From Armatimonadota bacterium (GTDB taxonomy: Bacteria; Armatimonadota; SYMT01): a stretch of 7,407 nt of DNA. A program made the translations under genes and the position numbers. Within the stretch, counting starts at the first letter, position 1. Each line of letters begins with the position of its first letter. The notes below the pieces were generated by a model. It had not been told where the DNA came from. It made no database searches and saw only the letters and a list, made by a program, of their open reading frames with translations. Of this stretch, positions 1 through 5,763 are shown one piece after another. The stretch covers positions 1-7,407 of the forward strand of contig JAJFMS010000146.1 in assembly GCA_020696885.1 (NCBI GenBank), written 5' to 3'.

Positions 1-1755
1 CTGGATCCGAGGATCCAACGGACCGGCCTGCGGCTCCTCGCGGATCCGATCGGGAACTGGCTGGCCATGTATTCCACGGGGCAGGGCACGCGCCGGAGCC
101 TGATGTACACCACCGTGCCCGCCGCGAACATCGCCAACGGCGCGGCCTGGAGCCCTGAGGGACTGCTGGCCACCTCCGCCTCGTTGACTTCCGTCAATGA
201 CCCGACGGTGTTCTCCACGCCCCAGGTGGCACGCGTAGCCGCCGTAGCGGGGGATGCCGGGCAGCCTGCCTACATCACGGCGGAATACGGGGTGCTCCCC
301 GCCATGGCGTGGGCCGGCTATACCGGCAGTAACCCGCGGTTGGGGCGCTCGGACATCTACATCTCGCGCTACCGGATGGCGGCGCTCACCGCCGCCAGTG
401 TGAAGGGGACCGCCAGCCAGCAGGCGCGCGCGCAGGACTATGCCCAGGTGAGCTTCCCGCGCACCGAAGGCGACATCCTGAAGGGCGATCCTAGCCGGAC
501 CACCTTCCTGGCCGGCGGGGTGGACTTCCTGATCCCGCGTGGGAGCCAGACGATCGTGCCGTCCGTCGGCCCGGGTCCGATCCAGCTCTACCTGGCGCGA
601 CCGGACCTGGCGTCCGGCAGTCCTGGAAGCCTTACGACGCCCCGACCGCTCATCGGCGTAAACCAGTCCGCCATCGGGGAGACCCCGCAGGGTGAGCTGG
701 TGTTCACGCTGGCGCCGGGCCTGGTGCCCGCCGGAAACGCCACGCTTGCTAACGTCCGCATCATGGTGGACCGCAGCGCCGGCAGCTTCCGCCTCAGCAT
801 GGACTCCCGGCGCTTGGCGAACCTGCTGAATCCCACGCCGGCGATGACGGCCGCCACGCCGGATCCGGTGCTGACGGCGGACTACACGGCCGCAACGATG
901 CGTGTGAGCCGTGGAGACGTCTCCTCCAGCGATCCGGTGATCGTGCCGGTGCTCTCCACGCCCGGACAGATCGTCTACGATGCCAGCTGGTATCTGCAGC
1001 AGATGGATCCCGGCAAGTGGAACGCCGGACTTCCGGTGCGTGGACAGGCCGATCGGATCTGGGTGCTCTGGCGTCGCACGGCCGGCACCGTCGCCGGCGG
1101 GCCTACCTCGTTCTACAAGGTGCTCCGCCCGGGAATCCGGGTCCGCGCCGGGCAGATCACCAACATCACCACGCTGTCGGTGAACGGAAGCACTACCGGG
1201 ATCCAGGAAGTGAATCCCACCAACGGCACCGTGTTCTTCCCGCTCGACTGGGAAGGGCAGCGGGTCACCGTAACGTATGTCAACGCCGGCGGCGTGGCCG
1301 GCAGCGAGCAGCACGTGGTGTCCTGGCAGGACGAGACCGGCGAGCGACCCGTACCGATGGAGAACTCCGTGAGTGAAGGGACGCTGGACGCGTTCGTCTC
1401 GTATGAGGACGCAGGGATGACGGTACCCGGCAGCGGCAGCTCGGTGTCCACCCGCAAGATGGAGCGGATCTGGCTGTTCTGGTCCAGCACGCGCAACTCC
1501 GGCGGCGACATCTACTACGCCAGCCTGGCGCCGCGCATCGGTGCCGACGTCAACGTCCAGGGGTCGATCTACTACTCGGCAAGCAGCCCGATCTCCCCGG
1601 CCGCGCTGTCCCGCGTATCGCCTACCTCCGCCCGCACACTGCTCCAGCAGTTCGCGGTCTACGAACGGCAGCATCCGCCCGTAAAACCGTGGCTCGCCCG
1701 CCGCGGTCCATACGTGCCCACCCGCGCCACCGCCCTTCGCCCGGCCGGAAGGTAA
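1..1755 (+). CDS. Uncharacterised large, probably exported/surface protein (3' part only, start lies upstream of window)
   Basis: The frame is open from base 1 to the TAA at 1753-1755. The first ATG (67) has no signal peptide after it, and the 22 codons before it read like the same protein (..ADPIGNWLAMYSTG..), so I treat it as truncated at the left edge; 584 residues are visible. I do not recognise a family. Similar units recur, counted from base 1: SDIYISRY near residue 117, DRIWVLWRRT at 351-360 followed by TSFYKVLRPGIRV, and ERIWLFWSSTRNSGGDIYY from about 488, followed by APRI. The W-x-x-W core plus a following 'DIYY'-like strand suggests a repeated beta-structured module, loosely like beta-propeller or BNR-type blades. 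There are many Ser/Thr/Gly/Val residues, few charged clusters and no membrane segment. The C-terminus is Pro/Arg-rich. Location upstream of a pilus operon allows, but does not prove, a surface or adhesin role. It appears to be a separate transcription unit from pilM. Confidence 0.75.
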   Translation: MDPRIQRTGLRLLADPIGNWLAMYSTGQGTRRSLMYTTVPAANIANGAAWSPEGLLATSASLTSVNDPTVFSTPQVARVAAVAGDAGQPAYITAEYGVLPAMAWAGYTGSNPRLGRSDIYISRYRMAALTAASVKGTASQQARAQDYAQVSFPRTEGDILKGDPSRTTFLAGGVDFLIPRGSQTIVPSVGPGPIQLYLARPDLASGSPGSLTTPRPLIGVNQSAIGETPQGELVFTLAPGLVPAGNATLANVRIMVDRSAGSFRLSMDSRRLANLLNPTPAMTAATPDPVLTADYTAATMRVSRGDVSSSDPVIVPVLSTPGQIVYDASWYLQQMDPGKWNAGLPVRGQADRIWVLWRRTAGTVAGGPTSFYKVLRPGIRVRAGQITNITTLSVNGSTTGIQEVNPTNGTVFFPLDWEGQRVTVTYVNAGGVAGSEQHVVSWQDETGERPVPMENSVSEGTLDAFVSYEDAGMTVPGSGSSVSTRKMERIWLFWSSTRNSGGDIYYASLAPRIGADVNVQGSIYYSASSPISPAALSRVSPTSARTLLQQFAVYERQHPPVKPWLARRGPYVPTRATALRPAGR

Positions 1756-1789
1756 GCGGCCGGCAAACGGTGAAACCAACTCGGGTATC

Positions 1790-1817
1790 GGACGGCGCCT
1801 GCAAGCAGGCGCCGTCC
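1790..1817 (+). terminator. Perfect 13-bp hairpin downstream of the surface-protein gene; terminator-like
   Basis: The arms GGACGGCGCCTGC (1790-1802) and GCAGGCGCCGTCC (1805-1817) are exact reverse complements separated by AA, so the practical fold is 12 pairs with a 4-base loop. It starts 34 bases after the stop codon at 1755, as expected for a transcription end. No T-run follows (the next bases are ACCCCCGGGG), so it is not a textbook intrinsic terminator. It could instead stabilise the 3' end of the mRNA, be part of a larger RNA with hairpin B, or be a protein-binding palindrome. Confidence 0.45.
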
Positions 1818-1833
1818 ACCCCCGGGGTATCCG

Positions 1834-1867
1834 GCGAGAGGTCCGTGGAACCAAACGGACTTCTCGC
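1834..1867 (+). other. Second strong hairpin (13-bp stem with one G-U pair); candidate RNA structure
   Basis: GCGAGAGGTCCGT (1834-1846) pairs with ACGGACTTCTCGC (1855-1867) around the 8-base loop GGAACCAA. All pairs are Watson-Crick except G1840 with T1861, which is a G-U wobble in + strand RNA but would be an A-C mismatch in RNA from the other strand. This favours a + strand RNA structure. It lies only 16 bases after hairpin A and about 65 bases before the promoter, so it would belong to the 3' end of the upstream transcript or to a separate small RNA, not to the pilM leader. I do not recognise a known RNA family. Confidence 0.5.
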
Positions 1868-1933
1868 ACTGTATTCCGCTGTGAAGATCCCACTGCACAG
1901 GCAGGAAACGACCCGTTACTAATTGAACTTTCA

Positions 1934-1962
1934 TTGACACGATGGTGCACGTTTGCTACGAT
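1934..1962 (+). promoter_or_regulatory. Sigma70-type promoter with extended -10, probably driving the pil operon
   Basis: The -35 is a perfect TTGACA (1934-1939). After exactly 17 bases comes TACGAT (1957-1962), four of six matches to TATAAT, preceded by TG-n (1954-1956), the extended -10 motif. The flank just upstream (about 1918-1933) is locally A/T-rich compared with its surroundings. Transcription would start near 1969, giving a leader of about 120 bases before pilM. No equally good promoter was seen further downstream. Confidence 0.65.
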
Positions 1963-2024
1963 GGCCGCGGCTGAACGGGCGGTTTTCCCCCCTCGAACCG
2001 CGTTATCCGAGCCACCTCCCAACG

Positions 2025-2085
2025 CTCACCACCTCGTGTCCCCTCGCTCTGAGGGTAGCTGTTTCCACGGAACCGACTGGGTGAG
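2025..2085 (+). promoter_or_regulatory. Possible ribosome-binding-site sequestration in the pilM leader
   Basis: The likely pilM ribosome binding site GGTGAG (2080-2085) lies 3 bases before the ATG. It is exactly complementary to CTCACC (2025-2030) upstream. A local hairpin, CCCTC (2041-2045) with GAGGG (2051-2055), sits between the two and would shorten the loop. If formed, the fold would limit pilM translation. The pairing is only six bases, so it may be chance. Confidence 0.25.
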
Positions 2086-2088
2086 AAG

Positions 2089-3813
2089 ATGCCCCTAAAA
2101 AAAGCTGGCGGCCCCGTAGTAGGCCTCGACATCGGCACGTCGTTCATCAAGGCCTGCGAGATCGATTGCAAAGGCGGCCGTGCCTCCCTCCGCGGGATCG
2201 CCTTATTGCCGACGCCGGCGGAAGCGGTCACCAATAACGAGATCACGAACCCCGTGGCTCTCGGGAAGGCCATCAAACAAACGCTCGCCCAGGCTGGAAT
2301 CAAAGCCCGCAAGGTTGTGACGTCGGTGGCCGGTCAATCCTCGCTCGTGGTCCGCATCATCGAAGTGCCGAAGATGACGCGTGCCGAGCTCCAGGAGACC
2401 ATGAAGTGGGAGATCGAGCGGCACGTGCCGTTCGCCGCCGAGCAGGTAGTCATGGACTACCAACCGCTGGTCGCTCCGGAAGACGTGCCCGAAGGTCAGA
2501 ACATGGAAGTGTTGCTGGCCGTGGCCCAGGAAGCGCTGGTGACCCGCCACGTCGAAGCGGTGCAGGCTGCCGGTCTTAGCCCGCTCGCCATCGATATCGA
2601 GCCGCTGGCCAGCTCCCGCTCGCTGCTGGACCTCGCTAACGGCACGGGGCCTACCGGCACCGTCGCCATCATCGATCTCGGCGCCAGCAGCACGGATGTC
2701 TCGATTTACAAGGAGGGGCGGATCGTCTTCACCCGCTCCATCCAGCTCGCAGGCAACACGCTCACCAAGGCGATCAGCGACGTACTCGGTCAGCCGCTCG
2801 CCGAGGCAGAGCGCCTGAAGAAGGAGAAGGCCGGTATCGCGGAGCAGCCCCAGGCGGGGAACAACGCGGACCTGCTGGGCGGACCGGGACCGCTGGACTT
2901 CGGCATGGCCGAGCCGGATCCGCTCGGCGCCATGCTCGGCGGCTCCTTCGGAATGGGCGGCGCCGCTCCGGGAGCCTCCACGGCTACGGACACCCAGGCC
3001 GAGCCCGCGATCGATATTGCCGGGGGAGGGTTCTCCCCGGATCTGTTCACCACGCCCGGCGAAGGCACGGCGGACCCGGCACCCGCATCCGGGTTTGCTC
3101 CCGCTCCGTTCGATCTAACGTCCGGGAGCGGTCCCGCGCCGGAGGTTTCCCCGTTCGGCGCCCCGCCGGCCCTGGGCGGCCCGGTGCCGATGGGCAACCC
3201 GTTCGATCCGGATGCCGGCGCTCCGGTGATTCCCGCGCCGGCGCCAGCGCCGGCTGCGAATCCGTTCGACGGCGGCGGGCTGTTCGGCTCGACCCCGGGA
3301 GCGGACCCCTTCGCGACCGCGGGGGTGGACTACGGTGGCTTCGGCGCCCCGACGGCTCCGACAGCGGGTGAACCAGCCAGCCTGATGCCGGCGATGTCCG
3401 AAGAAGACTACGTCCGCACCCAGATCGGCGACGCCATCATGCCGATCCTCCACGAACTCGTGACGGAATTGCGCCGATCTCTCGATTTTTATCGGAACCG
3501 CGCGAACGGCTTAGGCGCCCAACATGTAGTGGTGTGCGGCGGAACGGCCAAACTGCCCGGCCTGGTCGACTTCCTCTCGTCGAACCTCGAAGTGCCGGTC
3601 CAGGTGGGAAACCCGCTGAACCACCTCACCGCGGGTCCGAAGTCCGACCCTGGCTACCTCCAGAACTACGGCCCGTTCTTCTCGGTCGCCGTAGGCCTCG
3701 CGATGCGCGAGCTCATGTTCGATCCGCCCGCCGCCAAGGCCCCGAAAGCGCCCAAGGCTGCGAAAGCTCCCAAGCCGCCCAAGGCCCCCAAGGCGCCGAA
3801 GGCCAAAAAGTGA
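2089..3813 (+). CDS. pilM: PilM, actin-like type IV pilus assembly ATPase, with a large low-complexity insertion
   Basis: PilM is a cytoplasmic actin-fold protein that binds the N-terminal tail of PilN and links the T4P alignment complex to the motor side. Visible motifs: GLDIGTSFIK at 12-21 (phosphate-1 loop), the family signature from EVPKM (92-96) through MKWEIERHVPF (105-115) to MDY (122-124), the second nucleotide loop IIDLGASSTDVSIY (194-207), then LTKAISDVLG and AEAERLKKEK (about 238-247). The C-terminal half resumes at IGDAIMPILHEL (446-457), LRRSLDFYRNR (461-471), VVCGGTAKLPGL (481-492) and VPVQVGNP (502-509). It has 574 residues against roughly 350-380 for usual PilM. The excess is about 185 residues at 251-436 and a Lys/Pro/Ala tail at 548-574. 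The ATG follows GGTGAG and the first catalytic motif begins 11 residues in, so this start is well placed. It is the first gene of the operon. Confidence 0.93.
   Translation: MPLKKAGGPVVGLDIGTSFIKACEIDCKGGRASLRGIALLPTPAEAVTNNEITNPVALGKAIKQTLAQAGIKARKVVTSVAGQSSLVVRIIEVPKMTRAELQETMKWEIERHVPFAAEQVVMDYQPLVAPEDVPEGQNMEVLLAVAQEALVTRHVEAVQAAGLSPLAIDIEPLASSRSLLDLANGTGPTGTVAIIDLGASSTDVSIYKEGRIVFTRSIQLAGNTLTKAISDVLGQPLAEAERLKKEKAGIAEQPQAGNNADLLGGPGPLDFGMAEPDPLGAMLGGSFGMGGAAPGASTATDTQAEPAIDIAGGGFSPDLFTTPGEGTADPAPASGFAPAPFDLTSGSGPAPEVSPFGAPPALGGPVPMGNPFDPDAGAPVIPAPAPAPAANPFDGGGLFGSTPGADPFATAGVDYGGFGAPTAPTAGEPASLMPAMSEEDYVRTQIGDAIMPILHELVTELRRSLDFYRNRANGLGAQHVVVCGGTAKLPGLVDFLSSNLEVPVQVGNPLNHLTAGPKSDPGYLQNYGPFFSVAVGLAMRELMFDPPAAKAPKAPKAAKAPKPPKAPKAPKAKK
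2839..3396 (+). repeat. Pro/Gly/Ala-rich low-complexity insertion in pilM with repeated [N/D/S]PF motifs
   Basis: Residues 251-436 of PilM separate the AEAERLKK segment from the conserved helix before LRRSLDFYR. In ordinary PilM this gap is a short loop. The stretch is rich in Pro, Gly, Ala, Asp and Phe and nearly free of Lys and Arg. Degenerate short motifs recur: PDPLGAML, SPDLFTTPG, APAPFDLTSG, SPFGAPP, GNPFDPDAG, ANPFDGGG, ADPFATAG. It stays in frame with normal codon use, so it is a real part of the protein, predicted to be disordered. Confidence 0.8.
3730..3810 (+). repeat. Lys/Pro/Ala tail of PilM (KAPK-type repeats)
   Basis: The last 27 residues of PilM (548-574) consist only of Ala, Lys and Pro. 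The triplets KAP and KAPK recur (for example KAPKAPKAAKAPKPP). This resembles linker-histone-like basic tails. The charge suggests binding to acidic partners such as membrane lipid or nucleic acid, or to the acidic insertion within PilM itself. That is inference; no family is known to me with this tail on PilM. Confidence 0.8.
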
Positions 3814-3820
3814 GATCCCG

Positions 3821-4816
3821 ATGATCAAGATCAACCTACTACCGCCCCACATCCATCAGCGCAAGCAGGTCAAGATCGCGGTGGGAATCGTGGTCGTGAT
3901 GCTCATCGGCGAGATCGCCGGTGTGCTGGCCTACCGCGAAGGGCCCCGGAAGTTCTTCGAAGACCAGACCAAGCTGGACGGCGAGCGCAAGGCCGCACTG
4001 CAACTGGTGCAGAACGTCGGCAGCGAGGCGGGGACAGTCCTCGGCGGCGAGCAGGCTCTCGGTCCGAAGTACAACTTCATCACCGGGATGCTGGACTACA
4101 ACAAGATGTATCCGGACCTGTACGCCCGCACCGCCGGCTACACGTACGCGGATGCGACGTTCCTCAACCTGGAAGCCTCGGCCAACCAGCTCAAGTTCGA
4201 CGCCTACATCTCCGATCCGGCGGACGTGGCCCGGCTGATGGTGGGGCTCAGCAACAGCCCGGATTTTGCCAGCCTCCCCCAGATCAGCGGCGTGCCGGAC
4301 TTCAACTCCGCCGAGCGGAAGGCGCGTGAGGAAACGCTGAGTGCGTCCAACATCTCCGATAGCCTGATCATCGGCGGTGTCATGCCCGGCGCAGACGGCG
4401 CCGGTGGCGCGGGCGGCTACCCCGGTATGGGCGCTCCCGGTGGTTACCCCGGTGGTGCAGGCGGCTATCCCGGCGGCGCGGGCGGAATGGGTGCCGGCGC
4501 CTACCCCGGTGGCATGGGTGCTGGCGGCATGGGCGCCGGCGGATACTCCGGCGGCGCCGGTGGTTATCCGGGCGGCGAAGGCGGGATGGGCGGCGGCGGT
4601 GGCGGTGGCAGCATCAGCCTGCTGAAGCTCGAGGCCTCCAAGAAGAAGCCCCGCGGCTTTACCGTTACGGTCACCTGCCCCCTCAAGACCCCGATCAGCC
4701 GGCCCAACTACGCCGATTCCGAATCGCAGCTTGGCAGCAGTGGCGGCGGCGGCGGCGGGATGATGGGCGGCGGCTACCCGGGAATGGGTGGCATGGGCGG
4801 CTACCCGGGTCGCTAA
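3821..4816 (+). CDS. pilN: PilN, bitopic inner-membrane T4P alignment protein with Gly-Tyr-Pro-Gly insertion
   Basis: The protein opens with MIKINLLPP, the classic PilN cytoplasmic tail that docks in PilM. One membrane helix follows at about 17-38 (KIAVGIVVVMLIGEIAGVLA, with a buried Glu31), then a charged helical stretch (about 39-70) and a periplasmic PilN domain (about 85-185; ANQLKFDAYISDPADVARLM and LSNSPDF are typical). A Gly-rich block (190-263) interrupts the domain. A last strand pair, SISLLKLEA and GFTVTVTCPLK (264-292), completes it before a Gly-rich tail (308-331). It has 331 residues; usual PilN is near 180-220. The start lies 7 bases after the pilM stop, and that TGA is part of the GTGAG ribosome binding site (3810-3814, 6-base spacer), so translational coupling with pilM is likely. 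Confidence 0.88.
   Translation: MIKINLLPPHIHQRKQVKIAVGIVVVMLIGEIAGVLAYREGPRKFFEDQTKLDGERKAALQLVQNVGSEAGTVLGGEQALGPKYNFITGMLDYNKMYPDLYARTAGYTYADATFLNLEASANQLKFDAYISDPADVARLMVGLSNSPDFASLPQISGVPDFNSAERKAREETLSASNISDSLIIGGVMPGADGAGGAGGYPGMGAPGGYPGGAGGYPGGAGGMGAGAYPGGMGAGGMGAGGYSGGAGGYPGGEGGMGGGGGGGSISLLKLEASKKKPRGFTVTVTCPLKTPISRPNYADSESQLGSSGGGGGGMMGGGYPGMGGMGGYPGR
4388..4609 (+). repeat. GGYPG-repeat insertion within pilN
   Basis: Residues 190-263 of PilN are dominated by Gly with regularly placed Tyr-Pro. Six units of the form G-[GA]-Y-[PS]-G-[GM] can be read, interspersed with GGMGAG blocks and ending in a run of Gly. Codons for the same residues vary (tac/tat, ccc/ccg, ggc/ggt/gga), so the copies are old or kept by selection on the peptide. 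The block lies in a loop between strands of the PilN fold. Confidence 0.85.
4742..4813 (+). repeat. Gly/Met/Tyr-Pro C-terminal tail of pilN
   Basis: Residues 308-331 of PilN form a poly-Gly run, then GGGYPGMGGMGGYPGR at the terminus. The tail repeats the YPG unit of the internal block twice more and resembles the C-terminal tail of PilP. Confidence 0.8.
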
Positions 4817-4849
4817 GCTGAGTAGTTTTTTTCCGGAGACCAGTCCGCA

Positions 4850-5665
4850 ATGGGCAGCAACAAGCTTACACATGTCCACGTGTACCTCATCGGTGCCGTG
4901 GTAATGGTGATCGTCGGGGTAGCGCTTTTCTTCCTCCTGCTGAAACCGCTCAACGAGCAGAATACGCTGCTGGCTCAGTCTATCGCCACCACCGAAGGCA
5001 CCTCGGTGGACGTGGACGGCAAGAGCTACAAGTACAACCAGCTTGATGACGCGCAGAAGGCTCTGGCCGAAGCCAAGGCGCGGAAGGCGGGCAAAGAAGC
5101 CCAGCTGGCCAGCCTCGAGAAGAAGAAGCAGCTGCCCAGCAACCAGGCGCTTCGCATCGCGGCCACCCAGCCCGAGATCCTCTCGGACACGATGCGCCGC
5201 TGGCTCATGCTGCCCGAGCGGGTGGTGAATACGATGGAGAACTGGGCGCAGACCCGGGCGAAGCGATACGGCGTGACGGTGGAAACCACCTTCGCGACTA
5301 AAGCCCCCAGCACCGACCCGACGCAGATCCCTACGCAGATCGTAGCGTGGAATCTCGGGACGATGACCGTTACCGGCACCTTCCCGCAGGTGATGGCGTG
5401 GGCGAAGGATTGGAACAACGCGCCGCTGCTCGTGGCCGTCAACGACCTGAAGTGCTCCATCGCGGACCGGGGCGGCAAGGTAAAGGCCACCTCGTCGCTG
5501 AACGTGTATCTCTTCCCCACGGGGCCGGGAGCAGGCGCTGCAGTGGCGGTGGCGGGACCGGCCGGTGGAGGGATGGCGCCCGGTGGCGGGATGGGCAACA
5601 TGCCGGGCGGCGGGATGAGCAACATGCCGGGCTCCGCAGGACCTCCGGGCACGAATGGTCCTTAG
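4850..5665 (+). CDS. pilO: PilO, bitopic inner-membrane T4P alignment protein with Gly/Met/Pro tail
   Basis: PilO pairs with PilN in the periplasm and connects to PilP. The sequence shows a short cytoplasmic N-terminus, one membrane helix at about 11-31 (hydrophobic through VALFFLLL), an Ala/Lys/Glu/Leu helical coiled-coil region at about 63-97 (DDAQKALAEAKARKAGKEAQ), and a globular region at about 118-224. The latter includes VVNTMENWAQTRAKRYGV and GTMTVTGTFPQVMAWAKDW, the strand-helix pattern of the PilO ferredoxin-like domain. A Gly/Met/Pro/Ala tail occupies 225-271. Identity rests on topology and position; the primary sequence alone is less diagnostic than for PilM or PilN. GGAG (4835-4838) lies 11 bases before the ATG, a rather long spacing. 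The gap to pilN is 33 bases and contains a run of seven T. Confidence 0.82.
   Translation: MGSNKLTHVHVYLIGAVVMVIVGVALFFLLLKPLNEQNTLLAQSIATTEGTSVDVDGKSYKYNQLDDAQKALAEAKARKAGKEAQLASLEKKKQLPSNQALRIAATQPEILSDTMRRWLMLPERVVNTMENWAQTRAKRYGVTVETTFATKAPSTDPTQIPTQIVAWNLGTMTVTGTFPQVMAWAKDWNNAPLLVAVNDLKCSIADRGGKVKATSSLNVYLFPTGPGAGAAVAVAGPAGGGMAPGGGMGNMPGGGMSNMPGSAGPPGTNGP
5585..5632 (+). repeat. 24-bp tandem duplication in the pilO tail
   Basis: Two head-to-tail 24-base copies (5585-5608 and 5609-5632) differ at one base (G5594 against A5618). They encode GGGMGNMPG-type units: residues 246-253 and 254-261, with Gly to Ser as the only change. The near identity suggests a recent slippage or duplication, unlike the codon-varied repeats in pilN. 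Confidence 0.9.
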
Positions 5666-5763
5666 GCCGGGTGCAGGATTCAGTTAGTTTTGGATAGCAA
5701 TCAGCTTCGCATCGACGCGGTTAGAGCACACCGGCGATCCGGAGCAAAGTGAGGGATTTGGAT

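Larger units (their letters stand above)
1756..2088 (+). other. Intergenic region between the surface-protein gene and pilM
   Basis: This 333-base stretch has no convincing gene; short open frames on both strands run through hairpins and lack good ribosome binding sites. In order it holds: hairpin A (1790-1817), the palindrome CCCCGGGG (1820-1827), hairpin B (1834-1867), a weak hairpin CTGTG/CACAG (1879-1883 with 1896-1900), the promoter (1934-1962), and a transcribed leader. The leader has a small bulged hairpin (GCGGTT 1979-1984 with AACCGC 1996-2001) and CCCTC/GAGGG (2041-2045 with 2051-2055). The heptamer GGGTATC flanks hairpin A as a direct repeat (1783-1789 and 1825-1831). CGGGT (1782-1786) and ACCCG (1911-1915) could close all the hairpins into one domain, but five pairs over that distance is weak. 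Confidence 0.7.

Noticed and set aside
1..50. Three GGATCC hexamers in the first 47 bases, possible cloning junction
   Set aside because: Two encode in-frame Asp-Pro and the reading frame continues smoothly; the same hexamer recurs later in the gene, so it reflects codon use.
67..69. ATG at 67 as the true start of the first gene
   Set aside because: The frame is open to base 1, the upstream codons look coding, and no signal peptide follows this ATG.
1765..1915. Cobalamin riboswitch
   Set aside because: Fragments resemble it (GGTGAAACC, CGCACTGTA, CAGGAAAC), but the core helices and spacing do not fit, it sits upstream of the promoter, and the downstream genes are not B12-related.
1659..1940. 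Small open frames on both strands spanning the end of the first gene and the intergenic region
   Set aside because: They run through the hairpins, lack clear ribosome binding sites and show no recognisable protein features.
4388..4609. CRISPR array or DNA satellite
   Set aside because: The periodicity is in the encoded Gly-Tyr-Pro peptide, in frame inside pilN, without equal repeats and unique spacers.
3839..4879. Long reverse-strand open frame (346 codons) opposite pilN
   Set aside because: It is antisense to a well-recognised pilN; the Ala/Gly/His/Thr-rich product is what Gly-rich GC-rich codons give on the opposite strand, and it lies across the pilO start.
5749..5763. GTG at 5749 as the pilP start
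   Set aside because: Possible, with GGAG 4 bases upstream, but ATG 5764 has GAGGG at better spacing (8 bases); kept only as an alternative.
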